A stretch of DNA of 64,000 nt, taken from NCBI RefSeq assembly GCF_902506265.1, contig NZ_LR733556.1, positions 259,245 to 323,244 on the forward strand. The letters run 5' to 3'. A model generated the notes under the pieces. That model saw nothing but the letters and a program-made list of their open reading frames with translations, was not told the DNA's origin and did no database searches. The translations under genes and the position numbers were made by a program. This document shows positions 1 through 10,200 of this stretch, in pieces. Source of the DNA: Flavobacterium sp. 9AF (lineage in GTDB: Bacteria > Bacteroidota > Bacteroidia > Flavobacteriales > Flavobacteriaceae). The stretch's first letter is position 1; each line of letters begins with the position of its first letter.

Positions 1-701
1 GTGTTTAATGACTTAATTAACTGTCCAGTTAAAGAATAAATGCTAACTTTTGTAGTTTCTGTTATATTTGATAAGTGAACTTTATTGTCTGCACAATAGA
101 CGTTTGTAATCATTTTATCATTAAATGAATCTGAACTTAAAGTAGCACTAACATTTGCTCCTGTAACTTCCATTTTATATAAATTACAAGCTGAACTACC
201 ATATACATATAATCTACCTCCTGTAGGTGAAGTATAATTTGCTGTAAAAATGACTAAATCAGCGTTAGTTCCATCATTTGAAATTCCTTCACCAATAGAG
301 CTACTTCCGTCAGTTACATAAACTGTTCTTTGTGTGCCATTGCTTCCTGTTTTAAACCATACTTTAACCGTACAAGGTCCATCTACGTCAAAAAACAGAT
401 AACGTTGTATAGGCATATAAGTTGGAGGTGTTACACCACCACCACCATTTAACTGGAATCTTCTTGGTGCTGTAAATCCATCATCAAATGTGGCATTACT
501 ACTCGTAACCGCTCCAAAGTTTGAATTAGTTGCTATTGGATATAATCCAAGATTGTCTACAATTATTGGTGAAGTTCCTATTCCAGAACTTAATGGCCAA
601 GTAGTATCATCATTTCCAAAATCCCAAACTTTTGTTTGTGCCATTGAGATACTTGAAAAAAGTATCAAAGTTAAAATTGAATAAAGTAATTTTGTTTTCA
701 T
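1..701 (-). CDS. Secreted protein with WDFG module and T9SS-like tail (partial, 3' end off window)
   Basis: An open frame runs from the ATG at 699-701 to the left window edge without a stop, about 233 residues. A signal peptide (residues 1-21, ending SISMAQ) precedes KVWDFG and a glycine/threonine-rich beta-sandwich-like module. The same VWDFG opening follows the signal peptide of the pectin methylesterase in this locus, so the two modules are probably homologous and may bind polysaccharide (inference). The last visible residues (about 205-233, ...TTKVSIYSLTGQLIKSL) look like the start of a type A T9SS sorting domain, so the protein may end shortly beyond the window. An operator-like palindrome lies 22 bases before the ATG. 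No catalytic domain is visible; a pectate lyase domain beyond the edge cannot be excluded. Confidence 0.7.
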   Translation of the reverse strand, partial: MKTKLLYSILTLILFSSISMAQTKVWDFGNDDTTWPLSSGIGTSPIIVDNLGLYPIATNSNFGAVTSSNATFDDGFTAPRRFQLNGGGGVTPPTYMPIQRYLFFDVDGPCTVKVWFKTGSNGTQRTVYVTDGSSSIGEGISNDGTNADLVIFTANYTSPTGGRLYVYGSSACNLYKMEVTGANVSATLSSDSFNDKMITNVYCADNKVHLSNITETTKVSIYSLTGQLIKSLN

Positions 702-722
702 ATTTCTGTTTTTTATAAGTTT

Positions 723-736
723 TGTAATCGATTAAG
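723..736. promoter_or_regulatory. LacI-type operator, 12/14 match
   Basis: TGTAATCGATTAAG matches the perfect palindrome CGTAATCGATTACG (found before the GH28 gene and kduI) at 12 of 14 bases and keeps the central TAATCGATTA. It lies 22 bases before the ATG of the leftmost gene, which suggests that gene is under the same pectin regulator. Confidence 0.55.
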
Positions 737-756
737 TAATTAAAAAAAATATTGAA

Positions 757-2097
757 TTAGTTCTTAACAAACTTCCAAAATTCTATTTTATCATTGTATT
801 TTATATTGCAAGAATAAGCACCTACTGCAAGGTTTTCAATAGAAATTTTTAATGTATCATTAGCTAGAATATTCTTATATTTATGTTCGCTTATTTTTTG
901 TCCATTTAATGAATATATTTCTAATTCAACTTTATTATTTATTGCATATGGAAAATAAATTCCAATACTTTTATCATCCATAGCACTAAAAAAGCGAATG
1001 TTTTGTTCATTTAACTTTGGATTTGAAAGTGTTGAACAACTACTTGGGCTTATTGCTCCAGATGAGGAAACTTGTAAAGTAGCTCCAGCACCACAGGTTG
1101 GGTCTGTTAATAATGCTTCCACTTCATTTACTGGAACGGGTGTTGTACTATAAGATGGTGCCGAAACAGAGCCAACATTTGAAGCTCCATTTAAGCAATT
1201 GTTAAATGCAATAGCTACAGTTCCTCCATCCCCACTATAATAAGTATAAGCATTTGCAACATTGGCAAAATTAGTATTTTCTACATAGCAAGTAGAATTA
1301 TTGGTACCACCACCTAATCCAATAGCTTTTGCACTAGCCACAGAAGTATTATAGTAGCAACTTAATAAATGCAATTCCGCATTTCTTGCACGCGGCATTC
1401 TTTCTTTACATCCATTTGCCCAATAACAATTTTGAAAAGTAATACTGTAGTGACCATCAGCAGTAACATCAGTTGCGGAAGAGCCAACTAAATTGGTAAA
1501 ACGATGATCATTTGATCCACCTGATCCTCCAGCAATTGGCGCTTTTAAATAAGTAAATTTGCACCATGAAATGGTTATGTTATCTGCAGCACCTTTATTA
1601 TCAAAATTACCATCCATTCCATCTTGAAATTCACAATGATCTACCCAAATGTTTGTACCTTCATTGGTTAGATTATCTCTTCCATCAACATCATACGCTC
1701 CAGGACCTTCAAAAATTAAATTTCTAATAATCACATTATTAGAGTTTGGTTTGATATTTAAAATGCCAGAATTAGCAGCAGAAAGAGCCGAGTTTCCAAC
1801 TGTAATTTGTGTATTTCTTAATTTGGCTCCAGGTAATCCTATAATTGATTTATTATTTAATTGTACACTAGTATAATCACAATCAATCGTTCCCGATACT
1901 AAGATTACAGCGTTAGCAGCAGAAGTTGATAATAATGCATTTTTAAAAGCGGTGTAAGTTGATACAGTTACTGGTGTTGCATTACCTCCACCTGTCGTAT
2001 TTGTACCAAAACCTTGAGGGGTTGCCATATAATAGTTTTGTCCAAAAGAACTGATTGAATAAATTAGGGAACAGAAAACTAAAAGGTATATTTTCAT
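757..2097 (-). CDS. PL1-type pectate lyase, T9SS cargo
   Basis: Secreted pectate lyase cleaving polygalacturonate by beta-elimination. After a signal peptide (residues 1-19, ending SFGQ) the protein has the parallel beta-helix features of family PL1: the WVDHCEF strand (about 151-157), the DGNFDNKG and ITISWCKF stretches (calcium-site region), and RMPRAR (about 233-238), which corresponds to the arginine-containing RxPxxR catalytic segment. The last 75 or so residues form a T9SS type A sorting domain (KVELEIYSLNGQKI... ending WKFVKN), so it is probably exported and surface-attached or released by the Por system. It lies 9 bases after the methylesterase gene, so the two are cotranscribed. The family is clear; the exact PL1 subfamily is not resolved here. 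Confidence 0.92.
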   Translation of the reverse strand: MKIYLLVFCSLIYSISSFGQNYYMATPQGFGTNTTGGGNATPVTVSTYTAFKNALLSTSAANAVILVSGTIDCDYTSVQLNNKSIIGLPGAKLRNTQITVGNSALSAANSGILNIKPNSNNVIIRNLIFEGPGAYDVDGRDNLTNEGTNIWVDHCEFQDGMDGNFDNKGAADNITISWCKFTYLKAPIAGGSGGSNDHRFTNLVGSSATDVTADGHYSITFQNCYWANGCKERMPRARNAELHLLSCYYNTSVASAKAIGLGGGTNNSTCYVENTNFANVANAYTYYSGDGGTVAIAFNNCLNGASNVGSVSAPSYSTTPVPVNEVEALLTDPTCGAGATLQVSSSGAISPSSCSTLSNPKLNEQNIRFFSAMDDKSIGIYFPYAINNKVELEIYSLNGQKISEHKYKNILANDTLKISIENLAVGAYSCNIKYNDKIEFWKFVKN

Positions 2098-2106
2098 ATT
2101 TTATTT

Positions 2107-5100
2107 TTAAAACGTTATAACTTTATGAGATTGTTGATTGTTAGCATCATTTATTATAACTAACCAAATTCCTTGACTCATTTCAATTTGTTTGTCTGAA
2201 TTGATTTCAAATGATTGTGTCAACGCACCGTTGAGAGCATAAATTTTAACAGCTGTAAGTGATGTTACATTTTTAATATAAATTTGGTTCTTAAATGATG
2301 TAACTTTTACTGTTGGAATTTGTTCAAAAGGAGTATTTCCTAATACATCATCAGCAATTAATTGTGGAAATGGGTCCCAATTATCATTACCTTTTGTAAA
2401 GTTAAAAGTTGTAATTTCAGTACCATCATTAAGGTATGGAGTACTTAAAGAAGTGCTCCATGAAGCTCTATTAGGTGTATTATTTACTGAAGATTGTTCA
2501 ATACTTCCATATTCATACATACCACTTGAATTTCCACCAAGTGTATTTTGCCAACCTAAAGGCATAATAAGAGAGTTACCCACAAAACTAGGATAATTAG
2601 AGGTTTCTATTGTAGTATTGTAAAATACAACCTCACTTGTATTGGCTTGCCACGGACGTCCAAAATAACCTGGTTTTGCTCTGTAGATAGAAGCTGTTTC
2701 TGTACCAGGTTGTGCAGTAGTAATTGTACACTCATACATTAAAAAGCCACGTCCCGAACTTTGTTGAGCTGCAGTAATATAAGCCGAATCATTTGAAGCA
2801 TCACTTACATTCATGCTTAATTTAGACTTATAAAATACCACATCCATTGCTCCAAAAATATAATCGACAGCTCCCATTATTTCTCCTTTATAAACCGCTA
2901 CTCTAGCACCAGTTCCTCCAAAAAATGAATCTTGTCGGCCTACTACTCTACAATTATTTAAAACTACTTTTTGTATATTATTTTTTATAGCAATTGCAGC
3001 CGCTCTTTCCACAAAAGTTCTATCTTGTACTGAAGTATTACCAACATTTGTTGGCCTAATACCTGGACTTCCATTTGTCCATGCAACAACTACATCTTGT
3101 GCCTCTTTATTGGATATATATTGATTAAAAGAATTTTCAAAAATGATGTTTTCTGCTTCAAAACCATCGGCAGCAATAACTACAGTAGCATTCCAATAGG
3201 AACCATTCGTTGTTCCTGCACCAGTATTTATATAAGAAGCATATCCATTTTGAATATTTACATTTAAAACATCTTGATGCCATTTTTGATCTGATGACAT
3301 ACTGTAATAGGTATATCCATGCCCGTAATATGAAGTTATTCTAACTGCATTTGGATCGATATCAACTCCTGCATTTAAAAGTCCAATAGTAGGATTAGTT
3401 GCAGCATTTTTCAATGCTACTAATGGTTGATTTATAACCAACATTTCTTCATAATTTCCAGGATCTATTAGAATTGTTACTCTTTCAGTATTAGTTCTTA
3501 CCATTTGTGAAACAGCCGTTAATGCTTCATTAATTGTTTCAAAATCTTTATTTATTCCAACTGTAATAATTGGACTATATGGCATTGTTCCCCCAATTTT
3601 AATATTGGTAAAATAAGTAGTTGCATTAACATTAATTGTAATAAAACCCGAACCTGAACCCGTGTATGTATATTCTATACTATCAGTAGTTGATGTTGTT
3701 CCAGTTGAGTTTATTGTACTAATTGGAGAGCCATTTTCAATTAAAAAATTAGCAGAATAATAGTATTCAATTGTAATTTTGTCTCCTACATTAACAGGTA
3801 TTTGAATGGAAGAACCTGCTTGAGCTATTAAATGACCTTGACTGATTGAATTAGAAATGTTTCCTGAAAAAAGTAACCCTTTGTAAGCTGAATTTGAAGT
3901 TGTGATTACTTGGTCATTAAAAGGCCAATTGATAACGGGTTCAAAACTAACATTCTTAGAAGTTGCATTACCGTTAACAAAAAGATTAGATGTTAATGCC
4001 ATTTGTAAAGGATAAAGATCTAAACCACTTGCTGTAATAGCATATACGCCATCTCTTAAACTTATTCCATTAATTGATGAAAAATTATAATTATAATTCG
4101 GTTCATTTAAATTAGAGAAAGTAAGTTGTAAATCGTTTTCTTCTGCAGATGTTAATCCTGTTGTAGTAATTGAAATGGGATATGTTTGCTTTAGTGAAAA
4201 AGTAATATCTGAATTTGTATTAGCATTTGATATTGTAATTGCATTTGAATCTAATTGATAATCATTTACACCTATTCCAGCAATAGTATAAGTAATATTT
4301 GCTTCCAATTGAACTGAATATGTTGAGTTTGAAACATTAATTATAGGATTTGGAACATAAGTTGTATTGGCTGAAGCATCTGCTGTATAAGATAATTGTA
4401 AATCATTTATCGTTGTTCCTAAACCAATAATTGAACCCGTTACTTCATATAAATTAACTTCTAAAATGGATATATTATGTGTGAAAGTGGAATCAATAAC
4501 TGTAGTTAAATCTAGTATTTCCCCATTTGTTATAATAAATCCATTGGCATCCATTAAACTTACATTATAACTATATCCTTGTGGTAAATTAACTTCATAA
4601 GTATTATTTGCATTCATTTGAGCTGTCCAAGACTTTCCTGCCAAATTGGTAAACACAATTGCATAATTACTAGGAATAGAAGTAGCTTGAGATAGATCTA
4701 TTGCACCTGAAACATTCGTATAAACAGCTGATTTTCTGTAAATTCTATAAAAACTAGCTTTTCCATTAGCAACATAAAATCTAAAATCACCTGCATTTTT
4801 TGCAACAAATTTAGCCTCAGTAGTTGCACCACTAGTAGATGTTAAATTTATGATGTCTGTTTGTAAACTTGGATTGTTTACATCAATAAAAGTTAAATCG
4901 CCTCCAGCATCTGTCCTTGATACAATTGTTACTTCGTCATCTTCGTTCAAAGTTAATTGCATGAATCTATTTATAGGATTTCCGTTAGACATATTTGGAG
5001 TGCCATTACAATATACTCTACCTGAGAAATTGCTAACACTTGCTATATTAGCATCATACCTCGTTAAATTTGTATTTGTGGTTCTTAGCCTATCTCCACT

Positions 5101-5337
5101 ATTTCCTGTCCAAGATAAGTTACCAGAAGTGAAACTTACTGGAAAATTAATTGCTGTACTTCCAGGTGTTATAGTATTATTATACCAAGAATTGATAATT
5201 GATTCATCTAAATGATTGTTATAAGTTGAAACATCTAACTGAGTCGCTCCAAAATCCCAAACATCAATATTTTGAGAATAACTTTTAAAAATTGAGCATA
5301 TAGTTAAGAAAGCTATAAAAAGTATTTTTTTATTCAT
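2107..5337 (-). CDS. Large multidomain pectin methylesterase (CE8), T9SS cargo
   Basis: Removes methyl esters from homogalacturonan so that lyase and polygalacturonase can act. The 1076 residues start with a signal peptide and a DVWDFG module (from about residue 25), followed by several Ig/CarboxypepD-like repeats (about 200-580). The CE8 beta-helix spans about 585-935. It shows RQDSFF (about 800), GAVDYIFGAMD (about 822) and YFGRPW (about 890), which carry the two catalytic aspartates and the substrate-binding arginine of pectinesterases. A T9SS type A domain closes the protein. It is roughly three times the size of a plain pectinesterase because of the N-terminal modules. It lies downstream of susD across a stem-loop and 9 bases before the pectate lyase gene. 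Confidence 0.93.
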   Translation of the reverse strand: MNKKILFIAFLTICSIFKSYSQNIDVWDFGATQLDVSTYNNHLDESIINSWYNNTITPGSTAINFPVSFTSGNLSWTGNSGDRLRTTNTNLTRYDANIASVSNFSGRVYCNGTPNMSNGNPINRFMQLTLNEDDEVTIVSRTDAGGDLTFIDVNNPSLQTDIINLTSTSGATTEAKFVAKNAGDFRFYVANGKASFYRIYRKSAVYTNVSGAIDLSQATSIPSNYAIVFTNLAGKSWTAQMNANNTYEVNLPQGYSYNVSLMDANGFIITNGEILDLTTVIDSTFTHNISILEVNLYEVTGSIIGLGTTINDLQLSYTADASANTTYVPNPIINVSNSTYSVQLEANITYTIAGIGVNDYQLDSNAITISNANTNSDITFSLKQTYPISITTTGLTSAEENDLQLTFSNLNEPNYNYNFSSINGISLRDGVYAITASGLDLYPLQMALTSNLFVNGNATSKNVSFEPVINWPFNDQVITTSNSAYKGLLFSGNISNSISQGHLIAQAGSSIQIPVNVGDKITIEYYYSANFLIENGSPISTINSTGTTSTTDSIEYTYTGSGSGFITINVNATTYFTNIKIGGTMPYSPIITVGINKDFETINEALTAVSQMVRTNTERVTILIDPGNYEEMLVINQPLVALKNAATNPTIGLLNAGVDIDPNAVRITSYYGHGYTYYSMSSDQKWHQDVLNVNIQNGYASYINTGAGTTNGSYWNATVVIAADGFEAENIIFENSFNQYISNKEAQDVVVAWTNGSPGIRPTNVGNTSVQDRTFVERAAAIAIKNNIQKVVLNNCRVVGRQDSFFGGTGARVAVYKGEIMGAVDYIFGAMDVVFYKSKLSMNVSDASNDSAYITAAQQSSGRGFLMYECTITTAQPGTETASIYRAKPGYFGRPWQANTSEVVFYNTTIETSNYPSFVGNSLIMPLGWQNTLGGNSSGMYEYGSIEQSSVNNTPNRASWSTSLSTPYLNDGTEITTFNFTKGNDNWDPFPQLIADDVLGNTPFEQIPTVKVTSFKNQIYIKNVTSLTAVKIYALNGALTQSFEINSDKQIEMSQGIWLVIINDANNQQSHKVITF

Positions 5338-5401
5338 AATATTGTATTTATTTGATTTTGAAATAACTATATTTTATCTATGTTATTGAGTTTTTTAAAT
5401 A

Positions 5402-5456
5402 ATTTGTTTACCGAATAAATAGTCTTTATAAAACCTATTTATTCGATAAAACAAAT
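5402..5456 (-). terminator. Long imperfect stem-loop between susD and the methylesterase gene
   Basis: Arms 5402-5422 and 5435-5456 pair over about 20 bp with one bulge and one mismatch, leaving a 12-base loop. In the direction of transcription it comes 35 bases after the susD stop and 65 bases before the methylesterase ATG. It could be a partial terminator or an mRNA-stabilising structure that sets susCD above the enzyme genes. It lacks a clean T run, so full termination is uncertain. Confidence 0.6.
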
Positions 5457-5490
5457 CATTAACTATAATCTAACTCAAATATTTACATAC

Positions 5491-7275
5491 TTAGTAACCA
5501 TAATCATTAACAAGAGCTCCATTACTAGAATCTAAGAACACTTGCCAAATAGGCCAAAATTGTCTGTTATTAGGATTTGTAGCACTACTATATAATGCAT
5601 TTATTTTAGAATCGGTAAGATTATCCCATTGGAAAGCGGTATAATCTGGACCAGGAACCGTATTTTCATTTCTATTTAGTCCATAAATTATTAATGTTTC
5701 ATTATCAGCAGCATATTTATAGTATAAAGTGGTAGGAACATCAAAATAATCACCCGCTCTCTGTTGTAAATCAAACATTTTTGATTTAGCTTCAATTAAT
5801 TTAGTTTCTAGTAGATTCCAACGTATTAGTGCTTGTTTACGTTCCATTTCTCCAGTAAATTCATATTTATGCTCTTCAACTATGGCATCAAACATTTGTT
5901 GTTTGCTTCCTAAAGCGTTCACATAAGCATCTACTTTGGTTGTATGTAAAGAAGAATCAAACGCTCTCATTCTTAACTCCTTCAAATAGGGAGCTGCTGC
6001 ACTAGGTCCTTGCAATTCATTAGCCGTTTCTGCTGCCATTAATAAAATTTCAGCATAACGCATATATATTTTATTCACTCCATCATCATTAGTTGAAGTA
6101 ACAATTCTACTCATCCATTCATAGCGATATTTCCCAAAATACCATTTATTTAATGCTCCCAGTTGTTGCTTTGCTATACCATTTGAAGCAGCACCATATA
6201 AATAAGGTACACAAGTAACGTCTCTTCTAGTATCTTCTTCATCATAATCGTAAAATATAAAAGGTAATGGACCCGCTTGACCACCTCTATTGTTACCATT
6301 AGAATGGTATTGGTCATTAGTTGTATGTTTCACTGCAAAAGTGAATAACATTCTTCCTCTTCCCGCAGAAAAAGGAATTTCCCATAATGATTCTCCTCCA
6401 GCTTGTGTATTTTCTTGATTGTATTTTCTCCATAAGCCTTCAAAAGTTGTTTCTAAATGAGCTGTTCCACTATCTATAATTGATTTACATTCGTTGAAAG
6501 CTAAAGTGTACATATTTTGAACCGAAAGTGCAGGATCATTACTTCTTCTTACACCATCAGGATATTGTTGAAACCCAGATGCTGCAAGTGCCAGTCTAGC
6601 TCTTAAACCTTTTACAAAAGCTTTATTTACCCTTTCTACACTTGTAGTTGTTGCGTTTCCATTTGGCCATGGAACCAAATCTGAAGCTTCACCTAAATCA
6701 TCAATTAATTGTTTGTAAATAATATCTCTACTAGATTTAGGTAAATAAAGTGTTTCTGTAGTTATAGGTTCAAAACGAGCTGGAACATCTCCCCATGTTT
6801 TTAATAAATCGGCATAATAAACAGCTCTAAGCGTTAAAGCTTCACCTAATAAATAACCTAATTCTGATCCAGGTGTTGGATTACCATAAGTACGTAATCC
6901 TCTTATACAAATATTAGCTCTCTCAATACCTTGATACATTTTATCCCAAGCATTGTTAGAAGTATTCATCTGTGAATTATTTGGCAGAGCATTATAGTTA
7001 CATAATGTTGCATTGTCATTAGATGTTGATTCTGAAGAGTTATACCATTCAATATCTGTATTCATTCCATACCAAGGTAAGAAACGACCTCTATAAGAAT
7101 TGGTTTCACCAAAAGGCACTTTTATACCATCTACTGCACCTTGAGCTAAACCAGGAGTTGAAAAAATAACTGATTCATCTAAAGTAGATAAAGTCTTTGA
7201 TTCTAAATAATCTTCTTCACAAGAACTTAAAATTGAACTTATGATTATTGCAAAAACTAATATTCTATTTTTCAT
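5491..7275 (-). CDS. SusD/RagB-family glycan-binding lipoprotein
   Basis: Outer-membrane surface lipoprotein that captures oligogalacturonides for the SusC transporter. The N-terminus has a lipoprotein signal (lipobox LSSC, cysteine at about residue 19) followed by acidic residues (EED), the pattern often seen in surface-exported Bacteroidota lipoproteins. The TPR-like core (ERANICIRGL..., EALTLRAVYYADLLKTWGDVP) and the conserved C-terminal region (YAEILLMAAETANEL, EFTGEMERKQALIRWN) are typical of SusD/RagB; 594 residues is normal. It directly follows susC (21-base gap). Specificity for pectin fragments is inferred from the flanking genes, not from the sequence of this protein. Confidence 0.95.
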   Translation of the reverse strand: MKNRILVFAIIISSILSSCEEDYLESKTLSTLDESVIFSTPGLAQGAVDGIKVPFGETNSYRGRFLPWYGMNTDIEWYNSSESTSNDNATLCNYNALPNNSQMNTSNNAWDKMYQGIERANICIRGLRTYGNPTPGSELGYLLGEALTLRAVYYADLLKTWGDVPARFEPITTETLYLPKSSRDIIYKQLIDDLGEASDLVPWPNGNATTTSVERVNKAFVKGLRARLALAASGFQQYPDGVRRSNDPALSVQNMYTLAFNECKSIIDSGTAHLETTFEGLWRKYNQENTQAGGESLWEIPFSAGRGRMLFTFAVKHTTNDQYHSNGNNRGGQAGPLPFIFYDYDEEDTRRDVTCVPYLYGAASNGIAKQQLGALNKWYFGKYRYEWMSRIVTSTNDDGVNKIYMRYAEILLMAAETANELQGPSAAAPYLKELRMRAFDSSLHTTKVDAYVNALGSKQQMFDAIVEEHKYEFTGEMERKQALIRWNLLETKLIEAKSKMFDLQQRAGDYFDVPTTLYYKYAADNETLIIYGLNRNENTVPGPDYTAFQWDNLTDSKINALYSSATNPNNRQFWPIWQVFLDSSNGALVNDYGY

Positions 7276-7296
7276 TTTATAATAGTGTTTTAGTTA

Positions 7297-10200
7297 TTAA
7301 AAATTTAAATTTAATCCTAATAGTACCTGTCTACTTTTTGGATAAGGTGAATAATCAACTCCAGGAGTATATGGGGTTTGTCTTCTTGTAGATACTTCCG
7401 GATCAAACCCTGAATATTTTGTCCAAACAAAAACATTACTTACTGTACTATATAATCTTAGTCTTGAAATACCTATTTTTTCAATAGCATCTTTAGGCAA
7501 ACTATATCCTAAAGTGATTGTGTTTAATCTTAAGAAAGAACCATCTTCTACTGCCCAATCTGAAAATACATAATTTGAAAAAGGTGACCACATGGTAGTA
7601 TTTTCATTTAAAGTGGCTAATTGAGTGGGATCAGTAACTAAACTTCCTGTTGCTGGATCAACATTATTCCATCTAGTACCTTCTGCCATAGTAGTTAATA
7701 AATTTCTAAATTGACCACCGTTTGGAGTTGCTGTAGAATGCTCAATCTTAGTAGCATTATAAATATCGTTTCCATAACTCCAGTTGAAACCAGCTGAAAA
7801 ATCAAAGTTGGAATAATTAGCGTTAATAATAAATCCACCAGTGTGCTTAGGATTTGCATTACCAATTATTGTTCTATCTTCTAAATTAATAACTCCATCA
7901 CCATTTGTATCTTTAATTTTCATTGAACCTGGAACTACAGTAGTTCCAATAACCGATGAAGAATTAGGAATTCCACTTTTTAAAGTATATGTACCACCAG
8001 AATAATCAAAATCAGATACTTCATAGCGTCCATCATTTTGAAAACCATACATTAACCCAATAGGCTGACCCACATTAACTAAAAAATCATTGTCTATTGC
8101 TGTTGATGCCCATCTAGAAGCTGCGCCAAAATCACTTAAATCACCTAGAGAATTAATACTATTTTTATTTAAACTAATATTAAAGGCAAAATTTAAATTA
8201 AATTTATCATTTTTAACTGCATCTATATTTAAAGTTGCTTCAATTCCTTTATTTTGAATTTCACCCATATTTCTATATTGCGTATTATATCCTGTTCCTG
8301 GAATAGGGAAATTAATTAATAAATCACTAGTCAAATTCTTATAGGTGTCAAATGTTCCACTAACTCTCCCATTAAGAACTTCAAAATCAATTCCTAAATT
8401 TTGAGTAGTAGTCGTTTCCCATTTTAAATCAGGATTAGCTAGTACATTTGAAGCAGCCCAATAACTGTTTACGTTATTAATCCAAGAAGTTACTGAAGAT
8501 TGGAAAGGCTGAATTGTTTGTCCTACAGGTATGTTATTATTACCTGCTTTTCCATAACTAACACGAACTTTCAAAAGGTCTAACCATTTGGATTCTTGTA
8601 GAAAACTTTCTTCAGATATTTTCCAAGCCGCTGCTAAAGATGGGAAATAACCCCATCTATTTTTTCCTAAGAATTTACTTGATCCATCTGCACGGTAAGT
8701 TGCTGTAAGCAAATATTTATTTTTAAAATCATAATTTATTCTTCCAAAAAACGATAACAATTTATCTTCTGGCAAATTGTAATTTTCTGTTGAAAAAGGT
8801 ACACCTTGAGTGGTTAAATTAATTGCATTCTCAAATGAGAAAAATTTTGGATATGCATGAATTGTATTAGTTAATGTATTGGAAGTAAAATTAATAGTTT
8901 CTCCTCCTAATAAGATTTTTAAATTATGATTATTACCGAGTAATTTTTTAAAATCATAATTTAAAGTAGTTGCGTTTCTAAATCTTTTATCATCTCTATT
9001 ACTAAATATTAATGCTGGCATACCTTGATTCTCAACAGCAGGAGCATTATTTACATAATACGTACTTTTTCCATAAAAACGATAATCAGAAAATTTATAA
9101 TAATCGATACCAAAATCTGTAGATAATTGAAGTTCATCTGTAATATTCCAAGAAATACCTCCTAACATATTAAAATTTCTTCTAAATTGACGTCTGTTAT
9201 TATCTTCAACAGTTATATAAGGATTTATTAAATTACTAGCTAAATCTTCATCTGTACTACTACTTGTAACACCATCAATATCAAAAGGTGCATAACCAAT
9301 GAAATGTTTCATACGAGAATCTGCAGTAGATTTTTCATTTTGTTCGTTGGCTCCACCTCCATTTATTTCTGTATTAGAATAGCGAACCGTATAATTCAAA
9401 TTGATTTTATCATTAGGTTTACTTTTTAAACGTAAGGATAAGTTATCTCTCTTATAATCGGAACCAACCATTATTCCTTTTAGATCATAATGAGTATAAT
9501 TAAAATTATAATTAATTTTATCTGAACCGCCTCTTACACTCAAATCATGATTTTGAACAATTCCTGTTCGTCCAAAAATATTATCTTGCCAGTTAGTCGT
9601 AGGCGTATTGTTGTATTGATTAATATCAGACCATGTTCCTAAATAATCTTCAAAAGAAGCAAGATCATTACTTAATAAAGCGTATTCATATTGCCAATTC
9701 ACGTAATCTCTTGAATTATTTATATCAAGTGTTTTACGAATTTTATTAAAACCTGCGAAAGTATTATAGGATACTTCAATTTTATCTCCTTTTGTGCCTG
9801 ATTTTGTTGTAATTAAAATAACTCCATAAGCTCCTCTTGAACCATAGATGGCAGTTGAAGAGGCATCTTTTAATACTGTAATTGTCTCGATATTGGATGG
9901 AGAAATATCACTAATACTTGTTACTGGAAAACCATCAACAATGTATAATGGAGAAGCATCTTGAGACAAAGAACCACCACCTCTTACTCTAATATTAATT
10001 TCGGCATCAGGAGCACCTTCAGAAGCAGTAACTTTAAGCCCTGCTATTTGTCCTGTTAAAGCTTCTGCAACATTTGTAACAGGTCTTTTAAGAATTTCTT
10101 CGCTACTCACTGAAGCTACGGAACCTGTTAAATCTGATTTCTTAGAAGTACCGTAACCAATTACAATTACTTCGTCTAGTTTTTTAGTATCTTGAATAAG

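Noticed and set aside
490..684. 64-residue plus-strand frame
   Set aside because: It is the antisense shadow of the secreted protein encoded on the minus strand at 1-701, whose frame has a signal peptide and a T9SS-like tail.
4850..5215. 121-residue plus-strand frame
   Set aside because: Antisense to the N-terminal module of the CE8 esterase; no start signal or recognisable domain.
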